This document shows positions 1 through 10,200 of a stretch of 64,000 bases of DNA, in pieces; the first letter of the stretch is position 1; each line of letters begins with the position of its first letter. Below the pieces are notes generated by a model. The model did no database searches. It was given only the letters and a program-made list of their open reading frames with translations, and was not told the origin of the DNA. Origin of the DNA: Ectopseudomonas chengduensis (lineage in GTDB: Bacteria; Pseudomonadota; Gammaproteobacteria; Pseudomonadales; Pseudomonadaceae); NCBI RefSeq assembly GCF_900102635.1, contig NZ_FMZQ01000001.1, positions 310,001-374,000 on the forward strand. The letters run 5' to 3'. The translations under genes and the position numbers were made by a program.

Positions 1-2907
1 CTACGCCAGCGCCGTGCGCGCCCGCTCAATGGTGTGCTGGTGAGCATTCCGGTCGAGCAGCTGCAGGGCGGTAGCGAAGTGGAGCTGGAAACCCTGGCCC
101 GTCAGACCCGCCAGCGCCTGCATGAGATCCACCAGCGCCTGGGCGCCGATGTGCCGGTCTATCTGGTGCTGAGCAAGGCCGACAAGGTACTGGGCTTCGA
201 CGAGTTCTTCGACCAGCTGTCACGCGAAGAAAGCGAGCAGGTGCTCGGCGCCAGCTTCCGCAAGGAGCAGAACGCCAGCGATGTGGGCGTCGTACGCCAG
301 GAGTTCGAAGAACTGCTGCGCCGCCTCAACAGCCAGGTGATCCTGCGCATGCACCAGGAGCGCGACACCCAGCGCCGTGGCCGCATCCTCGACTTCCCGC
401 ACCAGCTCGGCCAGATCGGCGAGCGCCTGTGCCTGTTCATCGAACTGGCCTTCGCCGGCAACCGCTACCAGCGGGCCAGCAAGTTGCGCGGCTTTTACCT
501 GACCAGTGCACCGCAGTTGAACGAACAACTCGACCCGCTGACGGCTGGTATCGGTCGCAACCTCGGCCTGGCCGACAGCGCGCTGCCGACCTTCCGCAGC
601 GGTCGCGCACGGTTTATCAATCATCTGCTCAGCCGGGTGATCTTCCCCGAGGCCGAATTGGCCGGCCTGGATCAGAAGGAGGTGCGTCGCATCGACTGGG
701 GCCAGCGTGCCATGTACGCCACCGCCTTCGCCGTGCTGGCGCTGTTCGGTGTGCTCTGGGCCAGCGGCTTCTCGGCCAACCACGGCCGTTTGGAAGAGCT
801 ACGCGAGATCGCCCAGAAGCTTACCCGCGAGCATGGTTCGATCAATGCGCAGGACGATGCCCTGCAAACCCTCAAGGCGCTGGACAGCAGCTACGCCGCG
901 ACCCTGGTGTTCCCACCCAAGGGCGAGGTGTCCTACCTGGAGCGTACCGGCTTGTTCCAGGGCGAGGCGGTCAATCCTCCGGTGTATTCGACCTATCGCG
1001 CCGAGTTGGAAAACCTGCTGCTGCCGCGCGTGGCCCGTCAGCTGGAAGCACAGATCCGTGCCAACCTCAGCGACCGCGAGCGTCTGCTCGGTAGCCTGCG
1101 TGCCTACCTGATGCTCAACCTGGAAGAACGTCGCGATGCCGACTTCCTCAAGGAATGGGTCGCCGCCGACTGGTCGCTGCGCTACGCCGGCAACAGCCCA
1201 GCGCAGCATGGTCTCAATACCCATTTCGCGCGTCTGCTCGACGAGCCGTTCGCGCCCTATGCCCTCAACGCCCAGCTGGTTGCCCAGGCGCGCCAGGTGC
1301 TGCGCAGCGAGTCGCTGGCCAACGTGGTCTACCGCATGCTGCGGGAACAGGCGCGCAATCTGCCGGAATACCGTCTGAGCCAGAAACTCGGCCCGCAGGG
1401 TGGGCTGATCAGTGGCAGCGACTACGCCATTCCCGGCTTCTACACCCAGAACGGCTACAGCAAGACCTTCACCGCTCAGGGCGGCAATCTGGTGCGCGAG
1501 ATCCTGCGTGACAACTGGGTGCTGGGCGAAGGCGAAACCCTCAGCGCAGGTGACCTGGGTCGCCTGATGGTGGAGCTGGAGCAACTGTACTTCCGCGATT
1601 ACGGCAACTATTGGGGCGAGGCCATCGCTCAGCTTGGCCTGGAACCGATCGGCAGTGCCGGTCGCGGTGCTGCCCTGCTCAACGGCCTGACCGCTGCCAA
1701 CTCGCCGCTGCTGCAGTTGCTGGTGGAAGTGCGTGACAACACCCGCTTCAAGGGGCTGGCTGAGGCCGCCGACGATGCCGGCGCCGCCGCCGAAGCGCTG
1801 GAAGGCGCCAAGGGCAAGCTGGGCAAAGCCGCCAAGCTGGCCAGTGCCGCCGCTGAACAGGCGCAGCAGGCGCTGGCCAAGAACACCCCGGATACGGCGC
1901 GCAAGACGCTGGAACGCCGCTTCGAGAGCTTGCACAAGCTACTCGACGATAACGGCGGTGCCGGCGTCGACCTGGCGGCCAGCCTGCAGGCTCTGGACGA
2001 GCTGCAACGCCAGCTGGCCAGCCTGGCCAATGCCGGCGCCAGCGACCAGGCTGCATTCGAGATGGCCAAGGCACGCATGGGCGGCAAGCGTGATGCGATC
2101 AACCAGGTACGCACTGCCGCCGCGCGCCTGCCACAGCCCATTGGCAACTGGCTGGCGCTGTTGGCCGAGGACAGCTGGACGCTGGTACTCAATGACGCCT
2201 ACCACTTCCTCAACCAGCGCTATCAGAGCGAGCTATACGCCGCCTACGACAACTCGCTGAAGCAGCGTTACCCCTTCACCGCGCACAGCGAAAGCGACGT
2301 GGCGGTGGCGGATTTCCGCGAGTTCTTCAAGGCCCAGGGCATCGCCGAGCGCTTCTTCGACCAGTACCTGCGCCCCTTCGTCAGTGGCAGCGCCGACGAA
2401 TACCGCCTGCGCCGCGTCGATGGTCGTGGCCTGCCGCTATCGCGCGAGTTCCTCCTGCAGATGAGTCGCGCCCAGGTGATCCGCCGCAGCTTCTTCGCCG
2501 AGAACCCGGCTGAGCCGCAGGTGCTGTTCAAGCTCGAGCCCTACTCGCTGGACTCCAGCCTGAGTCGCGCCGACTTCCGCTTCGGCAAGCAGCAGCTGGA
2601 ATACCGCCACGGCCCGATCGTTGCCACGTCTTTCCGCTGGCCAGCGGCGAGCGAGGAAGATCGCACCAGCCTGGTGGTCGAAGAGCTTGGTGGTCGTCGC
2701 GTCGGCATCGAGAAGAACACTGGCCCCTGGTCGCTGTTCCGTCTGCTCGACCTGATGGACGTGGACTACCACAGCGGTCGTGACGTGCTGATCCTCAAGG
2801 CCAACCTCGGTGGTCTGCACGCCAACTACCTGCTGCACAGTCAGCGCTCGCCGAACCCGTTCGACATCGGCCTGCTGCGCAGCTTCAAGCTGCCGGCGAC
2901 GCTCTGA
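1..2907 (+). CDS. tssM: TssM/IcmF type VI secretion membrane protein (5' end missing)
   Basis: Inner-membrane TssM (IcmF) anchors the type VI membrane complex with TssJ and TssL and spans to the periplasm. The frame is already open at base 1, so the N-terminal membrane hairpin and any Walker A motif lie outside the window; 968 residues are visible. The first residues (RPLNGVLVSIPVEQL) match the TssM cytoplasmic domain. A membrane helix is encoded at about 700-780, followed by a long periplasmic region with an Ala/Lys-rich coiled segment near 1750-1900. The C-terminus (FDIGLLRSFKLP) is typical of the family. The TGA overlaps the ATG of the phosphatase gene, so translation is probably coupled. 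The order tssM-phosphatase-kinase equals icmF2-stp1-stk1 of the P. aeruginosa H2 cluster, which suggests an H2-type system. Confidence 0.93.
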   Translation, partial: LRQRRARPLNGVLVSIPVEQLQGGSEVELETLARQTRQRLHEIHQRLGADVPVYLVLSKADKVLGFDEFFDQLSREESEQVLGASFRKEQNASDVGVVRQEFEELLRRLNSQVILRMHQERDTQRRGRILDFPHQLGQIGERLCLFIELAFAGNRYQRASKLRGFYLTSAPQLNEQLDPLTAGIGRNLGLADSALPTFRSGRARFINHLLSRVIFPEAELAGLDQKEVRRIDWGQRAMYATAFAVLALFGVLWASGFSANHGRLEELREIAQKLTREHGSINAQDDALQTLKALDSSYAATLVFPPKGEVSYLERTGLFQGEAVNPPVYSTYRAELENLLLPRVARQLEAQIRANLSDRERLLGSLRAYLMLNLEERRDADFLKEWVAADWSLRYAGNSPAQHGLNTHFARLLDEPFAPYALNAQLVAQARQVLRSESLANVVYRMLREQARNLPEYRLSQKLGPQGGLISGSDYAIPGFYTQNGYSKTFTAQGGNLVREILRDNWVLGEGETLSAGDLGRLMVELEQLYFRDYGNYWGEAIAQLGLEPIGSAGRGAALLNGLTAANSPLLQLLVEVRDNTRFKGLAEAADDAGAAAEALEGAKGKLGKAAKLASAAAEQAQQALAKNTPDTARKTLERRFESLHKLLDDNGGAGVDLAASLQALDELQRQLASLANAGASDQAAFEMAKARMGGKRDAINQVRTAAARLPQPIGNWLALLAEDSWTLVLNDAYHFLNQRYQSELYAAYDNSLKQRYPFTAHSESDVAVADFREFFKAQGIAERFFDQYLRPFVSGSADEYRLRRVDGRGLPLSREFLLQMSRAQVIRRSFFAENPAEPQVLFKLEPYSLDSSLSRADFRFGKQQLEYRHGPIVATSFRWPAASEEDRTSLVVEELGGRRVGIEKNTGPWSLFRLLDLMDVDYHSGRDVLILKANLGGLHANYLLHSQRSPNPFDIGLLRSFKLPATL

Positions 2908-3635
2908 TGACTGCAGTCGCCAGCGCCTGGCGCAGCGCCGCACGCACCGACACCGGCAAGGTGCGCGCACGCAACGAGGACGCCTTCCTGGCCCTGCCCG
3001 AGCAGGGCCTGTGGGTGGTGGCCGACGGTATGGGCGGGCATCAGAACGGTGCCCTGGCCAGCCGTCTGATCGTTGAGCATCTGGCCGAGCTGCCGGAAGG
3101 TAGCCTCGCCCAGCGGCTGGTGGAGTTGCGCCAGGCGCTGCACCGGCTCAACCATCGGCTCGGCCAGGAGCTGACCGTTACCGCCGACCGCCCGGACACG
3201 GTGATCGGCAGCACCGTAGTCGCCCTGTTGCTCGAGGAGGACCGCGCTGCCTGCGTCTGGGCCGGTGATAGCCGCTGCTACCTGTGGCGCGGCGCGCGGC
3301 TGTATCAGCTCAGTCGCGACCATTCACTGGTGCAGCAACTGATCGACGAACAGGGCCTGACGCCGCAGGAAGCCGCGCGCCACCCGGCGGCGCATGCCCT
3401 GACCCGCGCCATCGGCGCCAGCGAAACCCTGCAACTGGACATCCTCGAACTCGACGTGCTGCCCGGCGATGTCTTCCTGCTGTGCAGCGACGGCCTCTAC
3501 CAGGGCGTTTCCGCCGACGAGCTGGGCGCCTGCCTCAACCTGCCTTCGCCGCACCTGGCCGTGGAGCGCCTGTTCCAGCGCGTGCTCGACGGCCCGGCCC
3601 GTGACAACCTCAGTGCCGTGGTGATCCGCCAATGA
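2907..3635 (+). CDS. stp1: PP2C-type Ser/Thr phosphatase of the type VI cluster (Stp1)
   Basis: A 242-residue PP2C (PPM family) phosphatase that should reverse phosphorylation by the kinase encoded next, tuning type VI assembly. Metal-binding motifs are in place: RNEDAF near residue 22, VVADGMGGH near 36-44, WAGDSRCYL near 114, and the C-terminal LLCSDGL and RDNLSAVVI. The length equals that recalled for P. aeruginosa Stp1. The ATG overlaps the tssM stop and the TGA overlaps the kinase ATG, so all three genes form a tight operon. No signal peptide or membrane segment is seen, so it should be cytoplasmic. Confidence 0.92.
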   Translation: MTAVASAWRSAARTDTGKVRARNEDAFLALPEQGLWVVADGMGGHQNGALASRLIVEHLAELPEGSLAQRLVELRQALHRLNHRLGQELTVTADRPDTVIGSTVVALLLEEDRAACVWAGDSRCYLWRGARLYQLSRDHSLVQQLIDEQGLTPQEAARHPAAHALTRAIGASETLQLDILELDVLPGDVFLLCSDGLYQGVSADELGACLNLPSPHLAVERLFQRVLDGPARDNLSAVVIRQ

Positions 3636-4606
3636 TCGAAGCCGCCGAAGCCAGCGACCTCACCTACTTCGCCCTGGCCGCCACCGCGGCCAAGGAACCT
3701 GTGCGCGAAATGCCGCGCCAGGCGCCGGGCGAGCTGCCCGATGTGCTTGGTGGGCGCTACAAGATCGAGCGCCTGCTCGGCGTTGGGGGCATGGGGGCGG
3801 TATATCGCGCGCGTGATCTGCTGCGCGAACAGTTCGGCGACCCCGAGCCCTATGTCGCGCTGAAGACTCTCAGCGACGACTTCGCCGAGTACCCGGACGC
3901 CAACGCCCTGCTCTACAGCGAGTTCGCCCTCACCTCGCGGCTCAACCACCGGCATGTGGTGCGCCTGTTCGGCTTCGAAGTGGACACTGCCTGCGAGCGC
4001 GCCTTCATCACCCTGGAGCTGATGCGCGGCCTGACCCTCGATCAGCTGCTGTGCGAACGCCCGGAGGGGCTGCCCTGGGAGGAACTTCGCGATATCGCCA
4101 TCCCCCTGCTCGACGCCCTCGCCTATTCCCACGAACTGGGTGTGCTGCACGGTGACCTGAAGCCCAGCAATGTGATGTTGGCCGACGACGGCCTGCGCCT
4201 GTTCGATTATGGTCTGGGCCAGCCTATGGAGGGCTTGCTGCCTGGTCTGCCACGCCTGTGTCGCAACCGTATTGCCGCCTGGACACCGCGCTACGCCGCG
4301 CTGGAGCTGCTCGAAGGCGCCGCGCTGTCGGCTGCTGCCGACGTTTATGCGGTGGCTTGTGTGCTGGTGGAGCTGGCCAGTGGGCAACACCCGTTCCGTC
4401 GCCTCAGTGCCAAGCAGGCCAGGAGCATGGAGCTGGACAGGCAACTGCAACGCCCGGCGCAGGTGCCGCTGCACTGCTGGCAGGCCCTGCGTATCGCGCT
4501 GGCCTTTGAGGAAAGCCAGCGGCAGATCGGCTGCAGCGAGCTGCTCGACGCGTTTCGCCGGCCACCGGCTTCGCGTCTGCAGCGCTGGCTGGGCAAGAAG
4601 GCATAA
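3632..4606 (+). CDS. stk1: Ser/Thr protein kinase of the type VI cluster (Stk1)
   Basis: A 324-residue Hanks-type kinase, the partner of the preceding phosphatase. Visible motifs: Gly-rich loop LLGVGGMGAVYRA (about 48-60), Lys78 in VALK, catalytic HGDLKPSN (173-180, Asp175), and metal-binding DYG at 192-194 in place of DFG. A Pro/Ala-rich activation segment follows. The protein ends soon after the kinase fold, without the C-terminal von Willebrand domain of PpkA. This matches the short Stk1 form of H2-type clusters and not the H1 kinase. It overlaps stp1 by 4 bases. Its substrate cannot be told from the sequence; FHA-domain proteins are the usual targets. Confidence 0.9.
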   Translation: MIEAAEASDLTYFALAATAAKEPVREMPRQAPGELPDVLGGRYKIERLLGVGGMGAVYRARDLLREQFGDPEPYVALKTLSDDFAEYPDANALLYSEFALTSRLNHRHVVRLFGFEVDTACERAFITLELMRGLTLDQLLCERPEGLPWEELRDIAIPLLDALAYSHELGVLHGDLKPSNVMLADDGLRLFDYGLGQPMEGLLPGLPRLCRNRIAAWTPRYAALELLEGAALSAAADVYAVACVLVELASGQHPFRRLSAKQARSMELDRQLQRPAQVPLHCWQALRIALAFEESQRQIGCSELLDAFRRPPASRLQRWLGKKA

Positions 4607-4644
4607 CAGGCTGTTGAAAAGGACTCAATCGAAAGGATACGCAC

Positions 4645-6747
4645 ATGTTCAACCCGGCCAACGAAACCCATTTCAGCCTGAGCATCGAGGGCGTCGAGCA
4701 CGACCTGCAGCTGCTCGAATTCAGCGGCCGCGAGGCCATCAGCCAGCCCTATCGCTTCGACGTCGAGCTGATCAGTGAACGGCCGGACCTCGACCTGGCC
4801 AGCCTGCTGCACCAGCGCGCCTTCCTCGCCTTCAGCCCCAATGGCGACGGCATCCACGGCCTGATCCACCGGGTCGAGCAGGGCGAGTCCGGCAAGCGCC
4901 TGACCCGCTACCACCTGGCCATCGTGCCGCAGCTTGCGTACCTGGCGCACCGCACCAACCAGCGCATCTTCCAACACCTGACGGTGCCGCAGATCGTCGC
5001 CCAGGTGCTGGAAGAGCACGGCATCGTCCAGGGTGGCTACCAGTTCCAACTCGGCCCCACCGTCTACCCCGAGCGCGACTACTGCGTGCAGTACGACGAG
5101 AGCGACCTGCACTTCGTCCAGCGCCTGTGCGAGGAGGAAGGCATCCACTACCACTTCCAGCACAGCGCAAGCGGCCACGTGCTGACCTTCGGCGACGACC
5201 AGACCGCCTTCGCCAAGCTTGGCCAGCCCACACCCTATATCCAGGACAGCGGCATGACCGCCGACGACCCGGTGATCAAGCGCCTGGCCCTGCGCCTGGA
5301 AACCCGCACCCGCCGCACCACCCGCCGTGACTACGATTTCGAGCAGCCACGGCTGCTCCTGGAGGCGGCCTACCAGAGCGAGCAAGCCGGCGAGAACGAC
5401 GGCCTGCCCGATCTGGAAGACTACGACTATCCCGGCCGCTACACCGACCGCACGCGCGGCAAGCACCTGGCCAAACGCGCCCTGGAGCGCCACCGCGCCG
5501 ACTACCAGCAACTGGAAGGACAGAGCGACCAGCCGCGGCTGGTTACGGGGCACCTGCTGGAGATTTCCGAGCATCCACGCAGCGACTGGAACGACCTCTG
5601 GCTGCTCACCGAAGTGCTGCACGAAGGCAAGCAGCCGCAGGTGCTGGAAGAGTCGATCACTAGCGATTCGATGTTGAGCAAGGGGGCGAACGCGCTCCTG
5701 CACGGCGTGACCGGTAAGGCGCAGTCCGCCGCAGACGAGGACTTTTGCCAGGGTTACCGCAACCGCTTCCTCGCCACCCCCTGGAACGTGCCCTACCGCC
5801 CGCAACTCGCTCACCCCAAACCCCGCGTGCTGGGCAGCCAGAGCGCCGTGGTCACGGGGCCTGCCGGCGAAGAAATCCACTGCGACGAATACGGCCGGGT
5901 CAAGGTGCAATTCTTCTGGGACCGGGAAGGCCAGGCCGACGAGAAAACCAGCTGCTGGCTGCGCGTCAGCTCCAGCTGGGCCGGCGATCGTTACGGCGCC
6001 ATCACCATCCCGCGTATCGGCATGGAAGTGCTGGTCACCTTCCTCGAAGGCGACCCCGACCAGCCGCTGGTCACCGGTTGCCTTTACCACGCCGAACACG
6101 TGGTGCCCTATGACCTGCCGGCGAACAAGACGCGCAGCGTGTTCAAGACTCTGAGCAGCCCCGGCGGTGGTGGCTACAACGAACTGCGCATCGAGGATCG
6201 CAAGGGCGCCGAGCAGATCTACATTCATGCCCAGCGCGACTGGGACGAGAACATCGAACACGACCAGAAGATCCGCGTCGGCAACGAGCGCCACGACACC
6301 GTGGAGAAGAACAGCTACACCGAACTGCTGGCCGAGGAACACCTCACCGTCACCGCCGACCGCAAGGTCGAGGTCAAACCGCAGGATCACCTGACGGTGG
6401 GCACCGACCAGCACATCAAACTGGGTACCGCACAACTGACCAAGGCGGGCCGCGAGATCCACCTCAAGGCCGGGCAGAAGATGGTCATCGAAGCGGGCAT
6501 CGAACTGACGCTCAAGGCCGGCGGAAGCTTTATCAAACTCGACCCCGGCGGCATCACCATCAGCGGCCCGTTGACCCGCCTCAACGCCGGCGGCTCACCA
6601 GGCAAGGGCTCGGGCATCGGCATCAAACCGCCCGTGCTGCCGGGCATGGCCGATAGCGATAAGGCGGGGAGTTTGTTGGAGCAGGCATTCGCCAATCTGC
6701 TCAACCCCCGCAAGAAAGTGAAGAGAACCATGAATTTTTCGGGCTGA
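4645..6747 (+). CDS. vgrG: VgrG (TssI) type VI spike protein
   Basis: A 700-residue VgrG, the trimeric spike tipping the Hcp tube. The N-terminal part carries the gp27-like fold (FSLSIEGVEHDLQLLEFSGREAI). The centre has the gp5 OB-fold (VVTGPAGEEIHCDEYGRVKVQF around 400-420 and WAGDRYGAITIPRIG), followed by the repetitive beta-helix (about 540-640). The C-terminus is a short tail of about 60 residues with no enzymatic fusion, so cargo is expected to be carried non-covalently. The ATG has GAAAGGA upstream. It lies 38 bases after stk1 and just before a lipoprotein gene and a large hydrolase gene, the usual vgrG-effector arrangement. Confidence 0.95.
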   Translation: MFNPANETHFSLSIEGVEHDLQLLEFSGREAISQPYRFDVELISERPDLDLASLLHQRAFLAFSPNGDGIHGLIHRVEQGESGKRLTRYHLAIVPQLAYLAHRTNQRIFQHLTVPQIVAQVLEEHGIVQGGYQFQLGPTVYPERDYCVQYDESDLHFVQRLCEEEGIHYHFQHSASGHVLTFGDDQTAFAKLGQPTPYIQDSGMTADDPVIKRLALRLETRTRRTTRRDYDFEQPRLLLEAAYQSEQAGENDGLPDLEDYDYPGRYTDRTRGKHLAKRALERHRADYQQLEGQSDQPRLVTGHLLEISEHPRSDWNDLWLLTEVLHEGKQPQVLEESITSDSMLSKGANALLHGVTGKAQSAADEDFCQGYRNRFLATPWNVPYRPQLAHPKPRVLGSQSAVVTGPAGEEIHCDEYGRVKVQFFWDREGQADEKTSCWLRVSSSWAGDRYGAITIPRIGMEVLVTFLEGDPDQPLVTGCLYHAEHVVPYDLPANKTRSVFKTLSSPGGGGYNELRIEDRKGAEQIYIHAQRDWDENIEHDQKIRVGNERHDTVEKNSYTELLAEEHLTVTADRKVEVKPQDHLTVGTDQHIKLGTAQLTKAGREIHLKAGQKMVIEAGIELTLKAGGSFIKLDPGGITISGPLTRLNAGGSPGKGSGIGIKPPVLPGMADSDKAGSLLEQAFANLLNPRKKVKRTMNFSG

Positions 6748-6755
6748 ACCAAACG

Positions 6756-7229
6756 ATGAATACCAAGATAAAGAGACACCCCTTGCAACACACCGCCCGC
6801 CAGGTACTGCTATGCATCCTGTCGTGCGGGTATCTGGCGGGTTGCGCCGCTCTCGAGCTCGACCCCATAACCTACCAGGAAGCCGTCACCCAGTACCAAG
6901 AAGGGGGCGGAATCGAGAACTACCGTTGCGCGCTGGTACCGGCCGATGAGCATTACCGGGCGCTGCCCTACGCCCAGCCGATCGCCGTGGAAATCGACGA
7001 GGTGCTATTCGTCAAGATCGCCGGCACCGTCCAGGAACTGCAACAGACCGAGATCACCGAGACCGGGGCGGCATACGCCTATGCCGACATGAGTGCCACG
7101 CTCACGACCGTCAGGCAGTTCAATCACTCGGAATACAACGAGTCGGATGACCGGTACGTCGACCTCACCTTCGATTCGGACGGCAAGACAGAGACATACA
7201 AGACTTTCGGAGCGGCCTGCGGCCTCTGA
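6756..7229 (+). CDS. Small lipoprotein between VgrG and putative effector
   Basis: A 157-residue protein with a basic N-terminus, a hydrophobic stretch and a lipobox (LAGC, Cys at about residue 30), so it should be a lipoprotein facing the periplasm. The mature part is acidic and I recognise no named family; two further Cys occur (in NYRCALV and at the extreme C-terminus, AACGL). It starts 8 bases after vgrG and ends 32 bases before the hydrolase gene, so it is almost certainly co-transcribed with both. Position and predicted location fit an immunity or accessory lipoprotein protecting the periplasm, but that is inference from context only. Confidence 0.75.
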   Translation: MNTKIKRHPLQHTARQVLLCILSCGYLAGCAALELDPITYQEAVTQYQEGGGIENYRCALVPADEHYRALPYAQPIAVEIDEVLFVKIAGTVQELQQTEITETGAAYAYADMSATLTTVRQFNHSEYNESDDRYVDLTFDSDGKTETYKTFGAACGL

Positions 7230-7261
7230 CCGTTCAACACGATTAAAACCCAGGACATGAC

Positions 7262-10200
7262 ATGACAAGGCGTCGCTACAAGATCGTTGAAAGTGTTGGA
7301 AACCGCATTGAGGACGTGAACCGCTACGAAGACCTCGCTAAGCACCATCCCTCCAAAGGGCGGGAAGCCAACCGAGACTATGAGGTTATCAACGGAAAGC
7401 TTGAAGAGGTGCGTTATATCGGTGGGCGCACACTCATCAAGAAGGATTTCGTGCTGCTGGTTGATAGCAGTAACCGATCTGTCCCGGTTCCCAGTCCGTT
7501 GTCCGGCTACGCCAAGACCAGCCGCTCCTTCGGCACATTGAAGATCTACGATGCGCCCAGCAACGGCCAGTTGCTCGGGCAAATTCTGCACCTTCATCCT
7601 ACGTTTAAAGTCAACGATGGCGATGCCATCACTTATGGCCAGCACATAGGCATTCAAGCCACAACGGATAGATCGGGAGACCAGGTAGGCGCCATCCACG
7701 TCCATGCCGAGCTTGAGGAAGCCGATTTCAAGCGCTATATCGCCGATATGGTCAGCGGCACCCTCAACCCGGACGAAGAAAATCCGAGCGTTGCCGGTGG
7801 CGGTGTAAGCGCAGCCAAGGGTGACTGGTGCTACCCATGCACGGCGCTTACAGGCAATGCGCTGCAACATCTGACCGCATTAAGCAAAGCTAGGGCCGGG
7901 TTTTACCCCATCGGTGGAAATGGCCTGTGGCATGGCGGAATCCATCTGGACAAAGGTACCTCCGAAGCCTTCGATCAGAGCCGCGTCAATTGTATGACTC
8001 ATGGTGAAGTGGTCGCTTATCGCATCAATGACGAGTATCCCGTCAGCACCTACGCCGGCCGGCCACCACTGCAGATCAGGGCGCCGTTTTCCACCGCCTT
8101 CGTCCTGGTCAGGCATACGCTGCAGCCCAAGGCCCCGGCAACCACTGACGAGTCGAAACCCAAGCCGCCGAAGCTGACCCTCTACAGCCTGTACATGCAC
8201 CTCAAGTGCTGGAAGGACTACCGCCAGGACGAGAAGCTGGCGCGACCGACCTTCTGGGGTGCCGGTATCTATACGGTCAACACTCGCAGCGGCGAACTCA
8301 ATGTCAGGGCCGAAGCCCGCAGCAATGCCTCGATTATCGGCAAGCTCAGCAAGGGCGCCCAGATTCGCGCCTCGGGCGAGGGCACCTTCCTCAAGCTCGA
8401 ACAGGTGATCAGTGGCAATGACCAGCCCGCCCTCACGCCAAAGGAGGACGGCAGCCTGCCGGGCTATGTCGCGTCTTCCTTCCTGACGTCTCAATCGCAG
8501 CCCAAGGCCACGGGCTCGGTGGTGCTTCTCGATCCACCCGTGCCAATAAAGGCCGGCGACCTGATCGGCCATGTCGGCAAGTACCAAAATAAGAGCGACG
8601 GTTCACCTCAGGAACTGCTGCATCTGGAAGTCTTCAGTTGTGAAGACGTACCTGCGTTCATCAGCGAAAGCCGTACCTGGGCGCAGAACCTGCCGGTCGA
8701 AGAAAAGACCCTGCTCAAGATCCACGCCGGAGCCAGCAAGCTGATCCCTCACCGGGATGACATCAAGAGCGACAATCCGCCGAAACTGAGTGATGAAGGA
8801 GACGAGATCGGCGTCGACCTGATCCTGCCGCAGAACCTGCTGGATGCGCTGCCTGCTGAGGCCAGGATCAAGATTCCGGCCAGCAACACGGTAACTGGCT
8901 GTTCGCCCGAGACCAACTGGTGGCGCCTCGATGATCTGCTGGCCAACAAGGATGGCCAGCCCATCAATGGCTGGTTGGCAGAACAGGAGCTCATCACCAC
9001 CCGCCACAGTCCGTGGGAGTGGGAAGGCTTCGATTTTCTCGAGGATACCGATACCCCTAGTTCGGGGCTGGCCTACTACCTCAACGCGGCTCGCCGCTTG
9101 TCCGACGACGAGAAGGCCAGCTACCAGGGCGCTATCGACCAGTCCGACAAAGGCCCGGTGCGCAGCCGTCTGTACGACATCATCGACACCAACCGCGACG
9201 GCAAGATGACCGCCGAAGAGATTCAGGCGGCACTGGCGAAGCCCTGGCTCGCACAATCCATTTCGCAGCTGGTCACCCGGCACGACAGCGAGTGGTTCTG
9301 GGATGTGGCGCGCTGGGACGAACTCGACGACCTGATGGGCCACGCAGCCGATGACCCCAACCAGGACTGGGTCGAAGAGAAGAACCGCATCCAGACCCTG
9401 AGCTGGTGGAGCGATGTGGCCGACAGTCTGAAGCTCGATGCGGCGGGCAAGGCCTGGCATTTTCAGCCGATCAACTTGGTGATTATGCAGAACCTCTCTG
9501 CAGCCCCGGGAGGCGAACTGATCAGTGCCGAGAACATGAAAAAGATCTTCCCGTCCTCGCAGGAATCCGTACGGGAAGAAGTCAGGACACTGTTCAACAA
9601 ATACGCCACGTTGTTCGAGGTCAATACTCCAGAGAGGATTTCCCAATTCTTTGCCCAAGTTAAGGCCGAAGTGGGCGACGCACTCGTCGGTAAAGAAGAA
9701 AGTCTTTGGTACTCGACGGAGGCTCTTAAGGATAAATTTGCTAGATATTTCAGTCATTATCCCCAGGAGGCAGAGGAGCTAGGGTATAAGCGTATATCGC
9801 TGGCACAATACAATGCGCTGCCAGCAAACGTGAAAAGTGGCTACAGAGTCATAAGAGATAAGGCCTATTCACAATTGCCACAAGAAGACGAAATTGCCAA
9901 GCGCATATATTGTTGTAGCGTGCCTGGACAGAATTTCCATCTGAATCCTGGTGGTTGTTCTGAAGGACTAGCCTATAAGGGTAAGGGTTTCATTCAGCTG
10001 ACTTGGAAGGAAAACTACAAAGAGGTCGAGCGCCTGCTAAAGGCTAAAATTCCCAACGAGAACATCAACATCGTTGCCAATCCTGATCAGGTACTTGAAA
10101 CCAAGTATGGCCTTCTAAGTGCTCTAGGCTTCTGGGAATGGAAAAGGCTGAATGCTAAATCGGGTAATAGCACAACCCATACAAACGAAATTACCAAGAT

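Noticed and set aside
4345..6462. 705-codon reverse frame across vgrG
   Set aside because: Antisense artefact of a GC-rich gene; no ribosome site or domain.
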